A DNA stretch of 64,000 nucleotides from Calcarisporiella thermophila CBS 279.70 (Eukaryota; Calcarisporiellomycota): assembly GCF_041956535.1 (NCBI RefSeq), contig NW_027192203.1, positions 706,315 through 770,314 of the forward strand. The letters are read 5' to 3'. Position numbers and translations under genes: made by a program. Of this stretch, positions 61,777 to 64,000 are shown in pieces. Position 1 is the first letter of the stretch. Each line of letters begins with the position of its first letter. The notes beneath the pieces were generated by a model, which saw nothing but the letters and a program-made list of their open reading frames with translations, made no database searches and was not told the origin of the DNA.

Positions 61777-62088
61777 TTAGTCTTCCTCCCTCGACTCCCC
61801 TTGGATCCCCAGACTGTCGAGGAGGGTTTTTATATCGGAAGCAACGTTATCGACTGATTCATCCTTTTTTTGTTTTCTTGTTTTTTGTGCTGTTCCCCAT
61901 ATTTCCTTCCGTACTTCTGATTTATAGTACTGAAGGAATTCTACACGAAACTTGGACCAAGTATTTAAATTCGCTTGGTTGCGTTGATACCACGTTGCAG
62001 CGCTCCCAAGACAAAATGAACCGACTACCTGACAGGACGTTTCGTCGGTCCAATTATTGGCTTTACGAATAATCTCAAATGATTGCAC
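61777..62088 (-). pseudogene. Ty3/gypsy-like Gag fragment
   Basis: About 104 codons open on the minus strand with no ATG. The run contains AATWYQRNQ, LNTWSKFRVEFLQYY and DSVDNVASDIKTLL-like features: Trp-rich helix pairs and the W..F...F pattern typical of the retrotransposon Gag capsid. Stops lie just upstream (TAG near 62122) and downstream, and no protease, reverse transcriptase or integrase is found nearby. It is therefore a truncated, inactive relic. The family assignment rests on the pattern alone. Confidence 0.6.
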
Positions 62089-62244
62089 CCATCCAACAGA
62101 GTCCTATCTAAGTGTACCATACCATAGTGTTGGCGTTGCCACTCGGTGCTCAGGCCCTCGCGAAGCAGTTGAACTCACTAATGGGTTGATTGTTAAAGTT
62201 CGTCAGGATTTTATGTCACTGATGGTCTCTCACGTCCCACCAAA

Positions 62245-62262
62245 TGTTACGTGAATTTAGGG
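62245..62262 (-). repeat. putative LTR edge next to the gag relic
   Basis: Read on the minus strand the element would run ...CCCCTAAATTCACGTAACA and then TTTGGTGGGACG. CA at the end and TGG two bases inside resemble an LTR terminus followed by a primer-binding site, with the Gag frame lying downstream in the right direction. The LTR's other end is not identified, and a second full LTR is not seen. Confidence 0.4.
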
Positions 62263-63170
62263 GTGTACAGTGAATATTTGTATGTAAGGAAACAAAAGAA
62301 AGATTTTCTTTTCAGAAGAAAATAAGACAATAAACTTCAAAACTATTACTCAATGTTCAAAAACCAATCCGCCTCCCTTTTCATGAAGAATTAATTCCTC
62401 CCCTTATATAACAATAAAACAATAACAAAAGAAAACCTCATCCTTACATACAAATAAACACGATAACGCAAAGCAATCTCAATTAAAAGCATTGAAAAAA
62501 AAAGAAACTTCAAAGGAATTAGGATATCTAGGAGTAAAGAATAACTTAGTGCATAACTGGTAAAAAAGGTTTTTATATGGCGCAGTTATGGCTGTCTATA
62601 CGAATTATCGATATTCCCGTAGCAAAAATTTTTGAAAAAATAATATATTTAAAACTTTCATACCTGAAATTTTCGCGTTGGTACGGCCTATTGTCCAAAT
62701 TTTGCTCGACTTGGCTGTCTAGGAGATACACAATGACCATATTGATTTTCATCTTGACAAAATTCAAGTATCATCCATTTTTCTCTACAACTGTACCATA
62801 GATAAATATCGAGGAACCATTTGGAGCAGAATTGATAACACAAAGGTGGCGAGAGGCCGTCATTTCTTTTATTTTCTTTGAGCTAATATTCACACTTACT
62901 AGATGTTGTTGAGATATATCCTATCATGACACTGAACGACGATATTTTTCACTTATTATTCCATACGACTTTATTTTTGTTGCTTTTTTTTCCTGTGTAA
63001 ATGATGTATTAATAATGTTTTCTCAGTTGAAAACTCAAGATTGATAAAAAAAAAGAATTCGCACACCAAATATACTTATCCCGCCCACATTTACAATTTT
63101 TTTTATATCATTGATATATTATATTGGGGACCAAACTCGGTAATGAAAGCCCCCAAAATTGTCAGAAAAA
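62263..63170. other. AT-rich, gene-poor stretch
   Basis: About 900 bp with many A/T runs. A tail-like A-run then GAAACTTC occurs at 62495-62510 and resembles the repeat tails. ATGGCGCAGTTATG at 62577-62590 is the inverse of CATAACTGCGCCAC at 59761-59774. A frame at 62577-62801 is unsupported. Confidence 0.4.
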
Positions 63171-63330
63171 TAGGTAGCCCTGAATCAATCTGATGCTCTC
63201 GGGAGGGTACCTGACTGAATTTGACGTAAAGCTCTACCTAGTTAGAATCGGATGGTCAGGATAACGTAATTTATTTCTTATTCTAAAGATAAAATCTCAT
63301 CCAGTGTCATTTTGTTCAATTGAAAAAAAA
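63171..63330 (+). repeat. diverged copy C of the structured repeat
   Basis: An outer stem TAGGTAG (63171-63177) pairs with CTACCTA (63234-63240). The core GAATTTGACGTAAAGCT is a diverged form of GATTTTGACGTAGAAGCT of copies A and B, and GGTACCTG precedes it. The inner arm is longer than in A and B. TTGAAAAAAAAA at about 63320 gives an A-rich tail. Confidence 0.6.
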
Positions 63331-63835
63331 ATTAAGCATATTCAATACCAAGTGCAAATTACTTTCTTGGAACTTATGTCGATATGATATCGCCCTTCAA
63401 TCTTGTCTCTCTACTATTACAAATTTACTTAGGAATTAAATGTGGTTTAGCCTGCCAAAAATACCTTCAGGTTAATTGCCGGAAGAATGACCTGCCCAGA
63501 AGAATGGTTGTTGAATTATTTGAAGGCATCTCTACTTCATGTTTATTTTCCTCGTTTACTTCTAATTTTCAGTCCATTTACAGGTATGGAGATGATTACT
63601 GGCTTGATAATACGGCTTTTGGATTGAATGATGTATATGTACTTTCGTCTTGTTTGTGTATTTGGAACCTCTATTGCATTTCTATTCGTCTGAAACAGAA
63701 AGATAATAACCTTTGCCGATCCGGTTAAATTCTCTTTTTTTTTTTAAAAAAAAAAATAGATGCTCAACAAAGCGAGTTGCTTTAAAAAGTTCTACTAAAA
63801 AAAGAGAAAAAAAAAAGAACAGTTACACACTTTTC
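63331..63835 (+). other. spacer with an unsupported open frame
   Basis: An open frame of 114 codons (63384-63728, ATG-started, Cys- and Ser-rich) has no family I know. The surrounding DNA is AT-rich with poly-T/poly-A near 63735. It could be a remnant or chance. Confidence 0.3.
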
Positions 63836-63917
63836 CGTCAGAAGCAGGGTTCGAACCTGCGCGGGCAGAGCCCACTAGATTTCAAGTCTAGCGCCTTAAC
63901 CACTCGGCCATCCTGAC
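63836..63917 (-). tRNA. tRNA-Ser(TGA), copy 2
   Basis: 82 nt, identical base for base to the copy at 59635-59716, same strand. Flanking sequence on either side is different, so only the tRNA itself is duplicated or kept identical. Anticodon TGA, discriminator G, no intron. Confidence 0.97.
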
Positions 63918-64000
63918 GATACTATTCGCATGGCGTCGCCTTAACCGTCGGCATTCTTTATGTAAAAATGATCCATTTTCCGTCGATATCGCGCAATTGA

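Overview
The window looks like nuclear DNA of a fungus. The genes are broken by short GT-AG introns, polyadenylated-type AT-rich spacers separate them, and several products are fungal in type (an Ecl1-family zinc protein, a Leu5-type carrier, Trs120, Iwr1, a divergent H3/H4 pair). A CYRI (FAM49) homologue and a STRA6-like membrane receptor are, as far as I know, not typical of ascomycetes or basidiomycetes, so I infer an early-diverging fungal lineage. That placement is an inference and not proven. All gene models were read by eye; where exon phases are stated I checked that the frame closes.

Layout. 0.5-5 kb: divergent histone H3/H4 pair, then small minus-strand genes for the cargo receptor Erv14/cornichon, the transcription coactivator Sub1/PC4 and the LYR protein ETFRF1. 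5.1-8.7 kb: an 11-exon STRA6-like receptor. 9-12 kb: a TGL/SDP1-type patatin lipase. 13.8-14.8 kb: an HSF-type DNA-binding protein. 15.5-24 kb: Trs120 and the spliceosomal DEAH helicase Prp2, divergent from a 217-bp spacer. 25-32.4 kb: three tandem secreted M14 carboxypeptidases. 33-43.8 kb: Ecl1-like protein, anoctamin, a type II glycosyltransferase-like protein, an ankyrin protein, a glutathione S-transferase, a fumarylacetoacetase-fold hydrolase and the Rag GTPase Gtr1. 44-59 kb: RNase P subunit Pop7/Rpp20, an alpha/beta hydrolase, CYRI, Iwr1, a Leu5-like carrier, a short BAP31/Yet protein, a PI4P 5-kinase, a Vma21-like protein and an RNF216-like ubiquitin ligase.

59.6-64 kb is different in character. 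It is AT-rich and poor in genes. It holds two identical tRNA-Ser(TGA) genes 4.2 kb apart, a tRNA-like gene with an odd fold, a 330-bp assembly gap, a broken Ty3-like gag relic with LTR-end fragments, and at least three copies of a short poly(A)-tailed repeat whose two best copies form the same hairpin with compensatory base changes.

Functional themes. Several genes serve membrane traffic and lipid signalling (Erv14, Trs120, BAP31, PI4P 5-kinase, anoctamin, Vma21), and CYRI and PI4P 5-kinase both bear on actin and membrane signalling. The carboxypeptidase array and the lipase suggest degradation of external protein and turnover of stored fat. I saw no operon-like linkage; neighbours appear mostly independent, apart from the histone pair and the carboxypeptidase array.
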